In this document: piece after piece, positions 34,276 through 41,648 of the stretch
How the letters are laid out: each line of letters begins with the position of its first letter
How positions within the stretch are numbered: position 1 is the stretch's first letter
Source of the DNA: Spartobacteria bacterium UBA695
Lineage (GTDB): Bacteria > Verrucomicrobiota > Verrucomicrobiia > Chthoniobacterales > Chthoniobacteraceae
Assembly (NCBI GenBank): GCA_002298145.1
Contig: DBMP01000006.1
Coordinates: forward strand, 248,001 to 312,000
Direction: 5' to 3'
Length of the DNA: 64,000 nt
The notes under the pieces: generated by a model
Database searches by the model: none
Seen by the model: only the letters and a program-made list of their open reading frames with translations
What the model was told of the DNA's origin: nothing
Program-made: the position numbers and the translations under genes

Positions 34276-35262
34276 CTATTTGCCGCGCTCGATTTTCACC
34301 GTCACCGGCATCCCCTGGCGCAACTGCTCATCGGGATTGGCCACCACCACGCGGATCTGGTAGACCAGCCCCGTGCGAAGGTCCGGCGTTTCAACGTTCT
34401 TGGGCGTGAACTCCGCTCGCGGCGAGACGAAGCCAATGCGCCCTTCGTAGGAAAATCCGGGCCGGGAATCAATAAAGAGCCGTGCCGGTTTGCCCGTCCA
34501 TGCCTGGCCCAGCTCCGTCTCCGAAACGTAAGCGCGCACCCAGACCGGCTCGGCCAGCGAGACCGTCAGCACCGAGGCTCCCGCTGAAACGACCGTCCCC
34601 GGCTCCAGCGAACGCGTAATGACCATGCCTGGGGAGGGCACCACGATTTGCGTATCGGCCAGGTTGGTCCGGGCCAGGGCCAGCGAGGCCTCCGCCGAGG
34701 CGAGATTGCCCCGGGCTTGCTCGATCTCCTCGCGCCGGTAGCCCGCCTCCTCAAGCGCGAGCGTGGCCTGGAGCGAAAGGAGGCGCGATTTCGCGGCTTC
34801 GTAGGTCGATTCCGCCGCGTCGTACTCCTGCTGCGAAGCGACCGAGCGCTTAAAAAGCTCTTTCTGCCGCAGGAAAAGCCGCTCGTCGTTGGCCACCGTC
34901 GCCTTCTGTTCCTCGACGTTGGCGCGGGCCTGCGCGATCTCCTCGGGGCGGTACCCGGCGAGTTGTTCCTCCAGCTTGGCCCGGGCGGTCGCTAATTGCG
35001 CCGTGTACTGGGCCACGTCATGGCGGTAGGTCTCGGGATCAAGCCGGGCCACGACCTCCCCCGGCTTGACGGCGTCTCCCTCCTCCTTGAGCACGTCTTT
35101 GATCCGGCCCGCCACGCGGAACCCGAGGTTCACCTCGCGGATATCGACATTGCCATAGAGCGTCAGCACCGACGACGGCGCGGGATGCCGCAGTTTCCAA
35201 AGGCCGTAGCCCAATCCTCCGATGACGGCGAGCAGGAGCAGAATGAGGAGTTTACGCTTCAT
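34276..35262 (-). CDS. ybhG: Periplasmic adaptor, HlyD/YbhG-like
   Basis: About 328 residues: a membrane anchor at the start (MKRKLLILLLLAVIGGLGYGLW), a lipoyl-like half (LYGNVDIREVNLGFRVAGRI), a long helical hairpin rich in Ala, Glu, Gln and Arg at about 80-190, then the second half of the lipoyl and beta-barrel domain (VPSPGMVITRSLEPGTVVSAG). It bridges the inner-membrane permeases to an outer-membrane duct. I chose ATG 35262 because it starts immediately at the anchor; the upstream frame to 35289 adds nothing recognisable. It overlaps the TetR stop at 35252 by about 11 bp. Confidence 0.85.
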   Translation of the reverse strand: MKRKLLILLLLAVIGGLGYGLWKLRHPAPSSVLTLYGNVDIREVNLGFRVAGRIKDVLKEEGDAVKPGEVVARLDPETYRHDVAQYTAQLATARAKLEEQLAGYRPEEIAQARANVEEQKATVANDERLFLRQKELFKRSVASQQEYDAAESTYEAAKSRLLSLQATLALEEAGYRREEIEQARGNLASAEASLALARTNLADTQIVVPSPGMVITRSLEPGTVVSAGASVLTVSLAEPVWVRAYVSETELGQAWTGKPARLFIDSRPGFSYEGRIGFVSPRAEFTPKNVETPDLRTGLVYQIRVVVANPDEQLRQGMPVTVKIERGK

Positions 35263-35887
35263 GGGGGGGGCGGGGAGCAGGGGCCTCACGGGCGATCAGC
35301 ACGCCATTGAGGATCACCGTAACAATCGAAGAGAGCGCGGCTTTGGGCGTCATTTTCAGCTCGACCACCTTGGCCGGGGTCACGAGCGAACGCACCGCCG
35401 AGATGACCATCTCGACAATGAAGTGTACCGGCACATCCTTGCGCACCAGGCCGGACTTGCGCCCTTCGCGAATGAGGTAATCAAAATACCGGCCAAAGAG
35501 CGCGCTGCGGCGGCTGTCGACCATGGCGAAAACTTCGGGGCCCGCGCGCCGCATATCCCGCAGAAACGGCACGTGGACCTCCTCAATGTGGCGCGACATC
35601 ACCGCGAGCATCTCGTGCAACGTCGCCGCGAAATCGCCCCGGTAGTGCCGGACCACCTCCTCCATATCGGCGTTCACCTCGCCGAATTTATTCTCCAGCA
35701 CGGCCTCTAGGAGGGCGTTTTTCGACGGAAAGTGGGCGTAGAGCGTTTTTTTGCTCATCCCGAGTTCGGCGGCCAGATCATCCATCGTCACCCCACGGAA
35801 ACCGGCGGCGAAATAATGGATACGGGCGGCGCTAACGATGCGCTCGCGGGCCGAATCGGCGCCGATCGCGGGAGAATCAGTTTTCAT
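35252..35887 (-). CDS. TetR-family transcriptional repressor of the exporter
   Basis: 211 residues. A TetR helix-turn-helix occupies residues 10-60 (IVSAARIHYFAAGFRGVTMDDLAAELGMSKKTLYAHF, shown here by its key pieces AAGFRGVTMDDLA and GMSKKTLYAHF). The C-terminal domain is of the ligand-sensing helical kind without a family-specific motif I recognise. It is the first gene of the operon, as CecR (YbiH) is in E. coli, and its own promoter region has a 30-bp palindrome overlapping a plausible -10 element (35904-35944), so autorepression is likely. The inducer may be a substrate of the exporter. Confidence 0.88.
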   Translation of the reverse strand: MKTDSPAIGADSARERIVSAARIHYFAAGFRGVTMDDLAAELGMSKKTLYAHFPSKNALLEAVLENKFGEVNADMEEVVRHYRGDFAATLHEMLAVMSRHIEEVHVPFLRDMRRAGPEVFAMVDSRRSALFGRYFDYLIREGRKSGLVRKDVPVHFIVEMVISAVRSLVTPAKVVELKMTPKAALSSIVTVILNGVLIAREAPAPRPPHEA

Positions 35888-35903
35888 GACAAACGTGGCA
35901 CAT

Positions 35904-35944
35904 TGGAAACTTTTTCAGTATCCGTAGTTTCCACTAAACCGCAA
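35904..35944 (-). promoter_or_regulatory. Promoter and TetR-type operator for the exporter operon
   Basis: Minus strand: -35 TTGCGG (35939-35944), 16-bp spacer, -10 GATACT (35917-35922). A perfect 8-bp inverted repeat, TGGAAACT at 35904-35911 and AGTTTCCA at 35926-35933 with 14 bp between, covers the spacer and the region around the expected transcription start, just where a repressor would bind. The operator start codon distance is about 20 bp from 35887. Confidence 0.55.
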
Positions 35945-35974
35945 GCGGAAAATATTTCCCCGTCCGTCATGGGC

Positions 35975-36015
35975 AAACAAAAAGCGCCGGGACCCGATGG
36001 GGAGCCCCGGCGCTT
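35975..36015 (-). terminator. Terminator of the Gfo/Idh/MocA-isomerase operon
   Basis: AAGCGCCGGG (35982-35991) pairs with CCCGGCGCTT (36006-36015), ten pairs, 14-nt loop. On the minus strand the stem is followed by TTTTTG. It lies 22 bp after the stop of the last operon gene at 36038. Confidence 0.85.
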
Positions 36016-36037
36016 GCGCAACAGCGAAAAATCGACC

Positions 36038-37123
36038 CTACCCGACGGCGACAGGCTTCCCGGTGGCGGCCGATTCGTAGGCTGCGTCAATGATCTTCAT
36101 CAGCTTGAGCGCCTCGTCCACGTTATTGAGCGGCTGGGCTTTCCCCTCCAGGGTTTCGATGAAATTCGCGGCGGAACGTTCGCGGCCCATGGCGGGATCG
36201 GGCTCGGTGATCAGGCGGCGATTCACAGAAACACCATGCTCCTGAACGTAAAGCTCGCCCAGGTCGATGGCGGTATCGTCGATGCCGTCGCGTCCGAAGA
36301 GGCGGCGCACCACGCCCCCAGCCTTCCGGCCCTGGAAGACGACAGAAACTTCCTCGCGCTCGACCATCTCGGCCCAGGAGACTTGCAGCGTGAGCACCTG
36401 CCCCGTCTTAAAACGCACAAACCCGTGCACCGCGTTTTCAACGTCCGTGACCCCGGCGGCATTGTCGGGAATACCCCACGGGCCCTTGAACGCCGGGTCG
36501 TGGATGAAGTCATTGAAGCTCTGCGCGAGCACGTATTCCGGCTCCGGGTAGCCCATGAAATAGAGCGCCAGGTCGATCATGTGCAACAGGTCAATGAGCG
36601 GGCCGCCGCCAGAGAGCGCCTTGTTGGTAAACCAGCCGCCCACGCCGGGGATGCCCGTGCGGCGAATCCACTTGGCCTGCGCCGAGTTGATCCCGCCCAC
36701 GGTGCCGTCGGCGATGTAGCGCATCATCGCCACCGTCTCGGGCCGCGCGCGGTTGTTGAAGTTGAACATGAGACGCTTGCCCGCCTTTTCCGCTGCGGCC
36801 TTCATTTCGGCAACCTCCGCGGCGTTGAGAGCCGGCGGTTTTTCGCAGAAAACATGTTTCCCGGCATTCAACGCCTGGATAGCGAGCGCCTTGTGGAATT
36901 TATTCGGCGTAATGACGCTGACGGCCTCGACCTCGGGGCACGCGGCCAGCAGTTCATCCACCGACCCGAAGGCCTTGGGGACGCCCAGGGTGGCCGCCGC
37001 TTTTTGCGCTGCGGCAAGGTTCAGGTCAGCAACGGCGACGATCTCCGCCTTGGCGGCCCGGAATCCCGCCGCGTGATACTGGAGCATACCGCCCGCTCCA
37101 ATGATGGCAACTTTGATGCTCAT
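36038..37123 (-). CDS. Gfo/Idh/MocA family sugar oxidoreductase
   Basis: 361 residues: NAD(P)-binding Rossmann at the start (AIIGAGGM), then CEKPPALN (the family's catalytic Lys-Pro motif, here EKPP) and a beta-sheet dimer domain with GGWFTNKALSGGGPLIDLLHMIDLAL, which includes the active-site His. Such enzymes oxidise or reduce a hydroxyl on a free or derivatised sugar or on inositol. It is the last gene of a four-gene operon, 15 bp after a TIM-barrel isomerase, and ahead of a good terminator. Substrate not deducible. The order suggests it oxidises what the isomerases prepare, or the reverse. Confidence 0.8.
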   Translation of the reverse strand: MSIKVAIIGAGGMLQYHAAGFRAAKAEIVAVADLNLAAAQKAAATLGVPKAFGSVDELLAACPEVEAVSVITPNKFHKALAIQALNAGKHVFCEKPPALNAAEVAEMKAAAEKAGKRLMFNFNNRARPETVAMMRYIADGTVGGINSAQAKWIRRTGIPGVGGWFTNKALSGGGPLIDLLHMIDLALYFMGYPEPEYVLAQSFNDFIHDPAFKGPWGIPDNAAGVTDVENAVHGFVRFKTGQVLTLQVSWAEMVEREEVSVVFQGRKAGGVVRRLFGRDGIDDTAIDLGELYVQEHGVSVNRRLITEPDPAMGRERSAANFIETLEGKAQPLNNVDEALKLMKIIDAAYESAATGKPVAVG

Positions 37124-37138
37124 GTTGTTTGGGGGGAT

Positions 37139-38170
37139 TTATTTGTGGGCAAAGGCTGCGTCGAACGCCGCCGAGTTGCGGGTAAAGTCAAGCTTGCGAA
37201 CGAACGCACACGACTCCGTAGCGCCGTGGATGCGGTCCATGCGGCCGTCCTCCCATTCGACGGAAAGCGGCCCCTGGTAGCCGATATCGTTGAGCGCGAC
37301 GATGATCTCCTCAAAGTTGATATCGCCATGGCCCAGGGAGCGGAAATCCCAGTACCGGCGCGGGTCGGTGAAATCGGTGTGGCCGCCAAAAACACCAACC
37401 GAGCCGTCGCCATGCCCCCACCAGACGTCCTTCATGTGGACATGGAAAACGCGCGAACCAAACTCGCGCAGGAACTTGACGTAATCCACGCCCTGGTAGC
37501 CGAGGTGCGACGGGTCGAAATTGAACCCGAAGCGCGGGTGATTGCCGACGGCTTCCAGCGCCCGCCTGGAGGTGGCGATGTCGAAGGCGATTTCCGTCGG
37601 ATGCACCTCCAACGCGAAGAGCACGTCCTCTTTTTCAAACACATCGAGGATCGGCAACCAGCGGTCGGCGAAGTCCCGGTAACCTTGTTCCCAAAACGCC
37701 TGGTCCGTGGGCGGAAAGGCGTAGATCGCGTGCCAGATGGAGGACCCGGTAAACCCGTTGACGATCGCAGGAAGGCCCTTTTCGGCGGCAGGCCGGGCGT
37801 CGAAGAACTTGCGGGCGGCGCGGGCGGCGGTCTTCATCTTTTCCGCCGCGCGGCAGCGGACCCCTTCCGGCTCGCCATCGCCCCAGATATCCGGGGGGAG
37901 GATCGCCTGGTGGCGCGCGTCGATGCGGTCGCAAACGGCCTGGCCGATCAAGTGAGCCGAAAGGGCATAGCATGTCAGGCCGTGCTGTTGCAGCAGCGCC
38001 CACTTTGCAGGAATATAATCCGGCTCGTTCACCGCGCGCTCGACGTCGAAATGGTCGCCCCAACAGGCGAGTTCCAAGCCGTCGTAGCCCATGGCTTTGA
38101 CTTTGGGGGCAAGTTCCGCGAGCGGGAGATCCGCCCACTGGCCGGTAAATATCGTAACGGGTCTGGACAT
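37139..38170 (-). CDS. Sugar phosphate isomerase/epimerase family protein (AP endonuclease 2 fold)
   Basis: 343 residues with a TIM-barrel of the xylose isomerase/AP endonuclease 2 type: GYDGLELACWGDHF near residue 30, FALEVHPTEIAFD, FNFDPSHLGYQGVDY (metal-binding Asp and His), VFHVHMKDVWWGHG (metal-binding His) and a Glu late in the protein (SVEWEDGRMD). The metal ligands Glu, Asp, His, Glu are in the expected order. It likely isomerises or epimerises a sugar, keto-sugar or inositol derivative. Preceded by a related but shorter protein 14 bp upstream. Such pairs with Gfo/Idh/MocA enzymes occur in inositol and 3-keto-glycoside catabolism; which applies here is not visible. Confidence 0.75.
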   Translation of the reverse strand: MSRPVTIFTGQWADLPLAELAPKVKAMGYDGLELACWGDHFDVERAVNEPDYIPAKWALLQQHGLTCYALSAHLIGQAVCDRIDARHQAILPPDIWGDGEPEGVRCRAAEKMKTAARAARKFFDARPAAEKGLPAIVNGFTGSSIWHAIYAFPPTDQAFWEQGYRDFADRWLPILDVFEKEDVLFALEVHPTEIAFDIATSRRALEAVGNHPRFGFNFDPSHLGYQGVDYVKFLREFGSRVFHVHMKDVWWGHGDGSVGVFGGHTDFTDPRRYWDFRSLGHGDINFEEIIVALNDIGYQGPLSVEWEDGRMDRIHGATESCAFVRKLDFTRNSAAFDAAFAHK

Positions 38171-38184
38171 GGCGCTATTCTACT

Positions 38185-38952
38185 CTAGACAAGGTTCTCT
38201 TGGATATAGCGGAAACTCTGAGCCAGCGAATCAACCGGATCGCCGGGGCACGTATCCTGCTCGACCACAAACCACTGGCACCCAGCAGCTTCCGCAGCGG
38301 CCACTACGGGCTTAAAGTTAATGTTGCCCGCGCCGATTTCGCAAATTTGGGCCTCGGTCTGGTCGTTGATCACGTAATCCTTGAGGTGAATGACCTCCAT
38401 GCGCCCGCTTAATTTTTGGACCCACTCCACCACGCTGCCGCCGCCGCGTTGAACCCAGAAGGTGTCGAGTTCGGCTTTCAGCGCGGTTTTGGAGGTACCG
38501 TCGTAGATCCTATCGAGAATGATTTTGCCATCCACCTTGCGGAACTCCACATGGTGATTGTGGTAGGCCAGCGACTTGCCCGCCTTCCCCAGCACATCGC
38601 CCGCGTGTTGCAGCTTGGCGATCAGCTCCTCAAGAGCGGCGCGGCTGCCGAAGTCGACGCCGCTCGGGTACGGATAAGCGGCTGCGGAGCACCCGAAGAG
38701 ATCGAGGTGTTCGATGGACTTCTCGGGGCAGGCCAGCAGCTCATCGGACGGTTCGTGCGAGCTGATGGCCTTGAAGCCCTCGCCTGAGATGATGTTGGCG
38801 AGCTCCGCAGCGGAAACCGCATCCACGCCGCAAAGTTCCAGCGTCGTGTAGCCGATTTTGCGCAGGCGTTTGAGCGTGTCGACAATCCCTTCGGGCGTTT
38901 TGAGCAGATCCCGACAGGTGTAGAGTTGAAAACCAACTTGGTTCAGTTTCAT
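38185..38952 (-). CDS. Sugar phosphate isomerase/epimerase family protein, short form
   Basis: 255 residues of the same fold as the next gene. It begins GFQLYTCRDLL, and later shows LAYHNHHVEFRKVDG (metal-binding His and Glu), KAELDTFWVQRGG, VIHLKDYVIND and FVVEQDTCPGDPVDS (metal-binding Glu). It lacks the long insertion of the neighbour. Second gene of the four-gene operon, 26 bp after a Gfo/Idh/MocA enzyme. A 3-keto-sugar epimerase or hydrolase is possible (inference from the arrangement). Not a close match to IolE or IolI by eye. Confidence 0.7.
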   Translation of the reverse strand: MKLNQVGFQLYTCRDLLKTPEGIVDTLKRLRKIGYTTLELCGVDAVSAAELANIISGEGFKAISSHEPSDELLACPEKSIEHLDLFGCSAAAYPYPSGVDFGSRAALEELIAKLQHAGDVLGKAGKSLAYHNHHVEFRKVDGKIILDRIYDGTSKTALKAELDTFWVQRGGGSVVEWVQKLSGRMEVIHLKDYVINDQTEAQICEIGAGNINFKPVVAAAEAAGCQWFVVEQDTCPGDPVDSLAQSFRYIQENLV

Positions 38953-38978
38953 GGAGTTGTTTCTAGATTAGTGTAGGG

Positions 38979-40088
38979 TTAGGCGGGGATTTGGCCAAAA
39001 GGCAGGTTTTCAGGGAAGGGCTCCGGGCGAGACATCGTGCTGGCCATGGGGAGATGCTTCCCGGCTTCGGACGCTTCGTGGATGGAGTGCATCAAATCGA
39101 GCACGTGGAAGGCCACTTCGCCGCTGGCGCGGTGCGGACGGCCACACTGGATGGCCACCGCCATGTCGGCCAAGCCCACGCCCCGGCTGTTTTCGTTGTA
39201 GCCGAAGGTGATCGGCACTTCGGTCCAAGCCTCCTCGCCTCGCTTGTTCAGGAGCACCGGGCCCTCGAACGTGTTCGGGTCGGGCACTTGCAGCGTCCCT
39301 TCCGTCCCGTAGATCTCGATCCGAGGCAGATGGTTCTTCCCGGCGATGTCAAAGCTGGTAATAAGCGTTGCGACCGGCCCGGAAACGAAGTCGAGCACCG
39401 CCGCCACGTGGGTCGGCACCTCGACATTGATCAACTCTCCGCGATGCGGTTCGCTGCCGATGGGGCGCTGCTTAAAGGGGATCTGCGAAGAGGACGTCAC
39501 GCGGCTAACCGGTCCGAACAGCGTGGTCAACGCCGTAAGGTAGTAGGGCCCCATGTCGAAGAGCGGGCCCGCGCCTTTTTGGTAAAAGAAAAACGGATTG
39601 GGATGCCATGCTTCAGGCCCCGCCCCCATCATGAACCCGACCGCCGCGATCGGCTGGCCAATGGCGCCCGTGTCGATGAGCTTGCGGCAAGTCTGTAAAC
39701 CGGCTCCGAGGAAGGTATCCGGCGCGCAGCCAACCCGCAGGCCCTTTTCCCGGGCGAGGGCCAGCATTTTCGCGGCGCTTTCGCGATCCAGGGCGAGCGG
39801 CTTTTCGTTGTAAACCGATTTGCCCGCTTCCAGCGCCTTGATCGCCAGCTCCCCGTGAACGCCGGGGATGGTGAGGTTGAGCACAATGTCGATCCCCGGA
39901 TCGGCAAGAAGCGCCTCGGTACTCAGCACCCGGGGCACGTTGTATTCCTTGGCTTGAGCCGCCGCCCGGTCGGCGTCGAGGTCGGCCACGGCGGCCACTT
40001 CGATCGCCTCAAAGCGAGGAGCGTTTTTTAGATAGATGCTGCTGATATTACCGCAGCCAATGATTCCGATGCGTGTTTTGGAGGACAT
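38979..40088 (-). CDS. Gfo/Idh/MocA family oxidoreductase
   Basis: 369 residues. RIGIIGCGNISSIYLKN opens the Rossmann domain, NEKPLALD holds the EKP catalytic motif, and GPLFDMGPYYLTAL marks the active-site His-equivalent block of the dimer domain (Tyr in place of His). First gene of the operon, 54 bp from the divergent AraC regulator. It shows limited resemblance to the last gene of the same operon, so the two are paralogs with probably different substrates or directions. Likely oxidises a sugar hydroxyl using NAD(P). Shared promoter region 40089-40142 with the regulator. Confidence 0.78.
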   Translation of the reverse strand: MSSKTRIGIIGCGNISSIYLKNAPRFEAIEVAAVADLDADRAAAQAKEYNVPRVLSTEALLADPGIDIVLNLTIPGVHGELAIKALEAGKSVYNEKPLALDRESAAKMLALAREKGLRVGCAPDTFLGAGLQTCRKLIDTGAIGQPIAAVGFMMGAGPEAWHPNPFFFYQKGAGPLFDMGPYYLTALTTLFGPVSRVTSSSQIPFKQRPIGSEPHRGELINVEVPTHVAAVLDFVSGPVATLITSFDIAGKNHLPRIEIYGTEGTLQVPDPNTFEGPVLLNKRGEEAWTEVPITFGYNENSRGVGLADMAVAIQCGRPHRASGEVAFHVLDLMHSIHEASEAGKHLPMASTMSRPEPFPENLPFGQIPA

Positions 40089-40142
40089 GGGAGTTTATTG
40101 CAGAACTGTGGCGATAGTAGTTGACATCCCCCCGCCTTCGGA

Positions 40143-40994
40143 ATGGATAGTCATTTCAAAAACATGGACTTTTCAATCAAACACTGGGCTCCGTTCCCCC
40201 GCCGGTTTCCGTCGGCATTGCCCGTGGTCAGCGCCGACGTCCTCGCGCCGAAGCAGGACTGGGTGCATCACGATTTCGGGACGTGTAACTTCTCGCTGAT
40301 TCTTCGCGGGCACGGCGAATATTACCGACAAGGCAAGCTATGGAAGGTGGAATCCCCTTGTGTCATAAGCCAATGGCCAGAGGAACACCTCGACTACGGA
40401 CCGATGGATGGCACCTGGGACGAACTGCACATCGACTACGCTGCCGCGACGATGCCCAAGCTGATCGAGTGCGGTCTGGTCGATACAGAGCGGCCCGTCT
40501 GGCCGATCCACGATCTCGCCTCGGTCAATGCTCAAATCGCAGAACTGGAGATTTTAACCAACTCGCACCTGCCCGAATCAGTCGTGGACAGGGTCGACCG
40601 CGTGTGCGAACGACTCATTTTAGAAACCCTGATCACTCCCCCCATTACGGAACCCGCGGCTCAGTCCATCCAGGCACTGCTGCTGCACCTGCGCCAGCAT
40701 CTCGACCAGCCCATCGACATCGAACACGAAGCGGCCAAGCGGGGCATGTCCCCCGCCACGTTCCGCAGACGCTGGGCCCAAATCAGCGACGTCTCTCCTT
40801 CGCAATATTTAATCACCTTGCGTATGCGCGAGGCTTGCCGCCTACTGGTCGAAACCAGCCTGCCCGTCAACGAGATCGGACACACCATCGGCTTCGAAGA
40901 CGAATTCTATTTCTCGCGCCGTTTCCGGAAGGAATTCCAGATGCCGCCCCGGGAATACCGCAAGGCCTACTACATCCGCCGCGCGGGCCGCTAG
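40143..40994 (+). CDS. AraC-family regulator
   Basis: 283 residues: an N-terminal cupin-like sensing domain (LILRGHGEYYRQGKLWKVESP) and a C-terminal AraC-type double helix-turn-helix (MSPATFRRRWAQ, then IGFEDEFYFSRRFRKEFQMPPREYR). Divergent from the Gfo/Idh/MocA gene at 40088 with a 54-bp gap, so the natural targets are the four sugar genes. The start is uncertain between ATG 40143 and ATG 40164, neither with a strong ribosome site. The inducer is probably the sugar or an intermediate of the neighbouring pathway (inference). It could equally be an activator or a repressor. Confidence 0.85.
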   Translation: MDSHFKNMDFSIKHWAPFPRRFPSALPVVSADVLAPKQDWVHHDFGTCNFSLILRGHGEYYRQGKLWKVESPCVISQWPEEHLDYGPMDGTWDELHIDYAAATMPKLIECGLVDTERPVWPIHDLASVNAQIAELEILTNSHLPESVVDRVDRVCERLILETLITPPITEPAAQSIQALLLHLRQHLDQPIDIEHEAAKRGMSPATFRRRWAQISDVSPSQYLITLRMREACRLLVETSLPVNEIGHTIGFEDEFYFSRRFRKEFQMPPREYRKAYYIRRAGR

Positions 40995-41034
40995 AACGCG
41001 GGCAGGTACGCCTCCTGCTGTAATTCAGAAGCGC

Positions 41035-41571
41035 ATGAGCCCATCCGCCCGACGCTTCTATTTGCCCCTGCTATTGACCCCGCTCCTGGCAGGCTGCAGC
41101 ACCGTCTCCGACCTCGTCGTCACCAACCTCCCCGACAATCACAAGGGCCGCCCTAAAATCGTCATCAGCCTGCGCCAGCAGAAGGCGACGCTTTTCAAAG
41201 GCAAAGCCACCATCGCGGAATCGAGAATTTCCACGGGCCGCGAAGGCAAGGAGACCCCGGCGGGGACCTTCACCGTTCGCCGCAAGGACGCCGATCATCG
41301 CTCATCCATCTACGGCGATTACCTCGACGACACCGGCCGCGTCGTGGCCGCAAACGTAGACACCCGGACCGCCAAGCGCCCGCCGCATTCGCACTTCCAG
41401 GGGGCACCGATGCCGTTTTTCCTGGAGTTCTCGCCCGGTTACGGCCTCCATGCGGGCTACCTCCCCGGCTACCCCGCCTCGCACGGTTGCGTGCGGATGC
41501 CGTATTGGAAAGCGCGCCAATTCTTCAACACCGCCAAAGTGGGAACCCCGGTGGTCATCCGGCAAAATTAG
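41035..41571 (+). CDS. L,D-transpeptidase lipoprotein (YkuD domain)
   Basis: 178 residues. A lipoprotein signal is present (LLLTPLLAGC, lipidation at about C21), then a YkuD catalytic domain with H139 (GLHAGYLPGY) and SHGCVRM with catalytic C152. It cross-links peptidoglycan stems by 3-3 bonds or anchors proteins to peptidoglycan; location is the periplasmic face of the inner or outer membrane. The conserved Arg follows the Cys. Stands alone between the AraC regulator and fucI; the bidirectional terminator at 41574-41615 follows. A second YkuD protein occurs at 62469, with a different architecture. Confidence 0.85.
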   Translation: MSPSARRFYLPLLLTPLLAGCSTVSDLVVTNLPDNHKGRPKIVISLRQQKATLFKGKATIAESRISTGREGKETPAGTFTVRRKDADHRSSIYGDYLDDTGRVVAANVDTRTAKRPPHSHFQGAPMPFFLEFSPGYGLHAGYLPGYPASHGCVRMPYWKARQFFNTAKVGTPVVIRQN

Positions 41572-41573
41572 CC

Positions 41574-41615
41574 AAAAAAAACGCAGCTGCCCCCTCCAGG
41601 ATCAGCTGCGTTTTT
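41574..41615. terminator. Bidirectional terminator between the L,D-transpeptidase and fucI
   Basis: CGCAGCTG (41582-41589) and CAGCTGCG (41603-41610), 13-nt loop, flanked by an A-tract (41574-41581) and TTTTT (41611-41615). It can stop transcription of the L,D-transpeptidase gene on the plus strand and fucI on the minus strand. Confidence 0.85.
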
Positions 41616-41648
41616 CGTTATACACCCTGCCGAGGCAGAGGAAGTCGG

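Noticed and set aside
35732..38188. Long plus-strand open frame of about 818 codons
   Set aside because: It runs antisense across the TetR, Gfo/Idh/MocA and isomerase genes, has no ribosome site and a low-complexity Arg/His/Val-rich translation, as expected of the complementary strand of G+C-rich genes.
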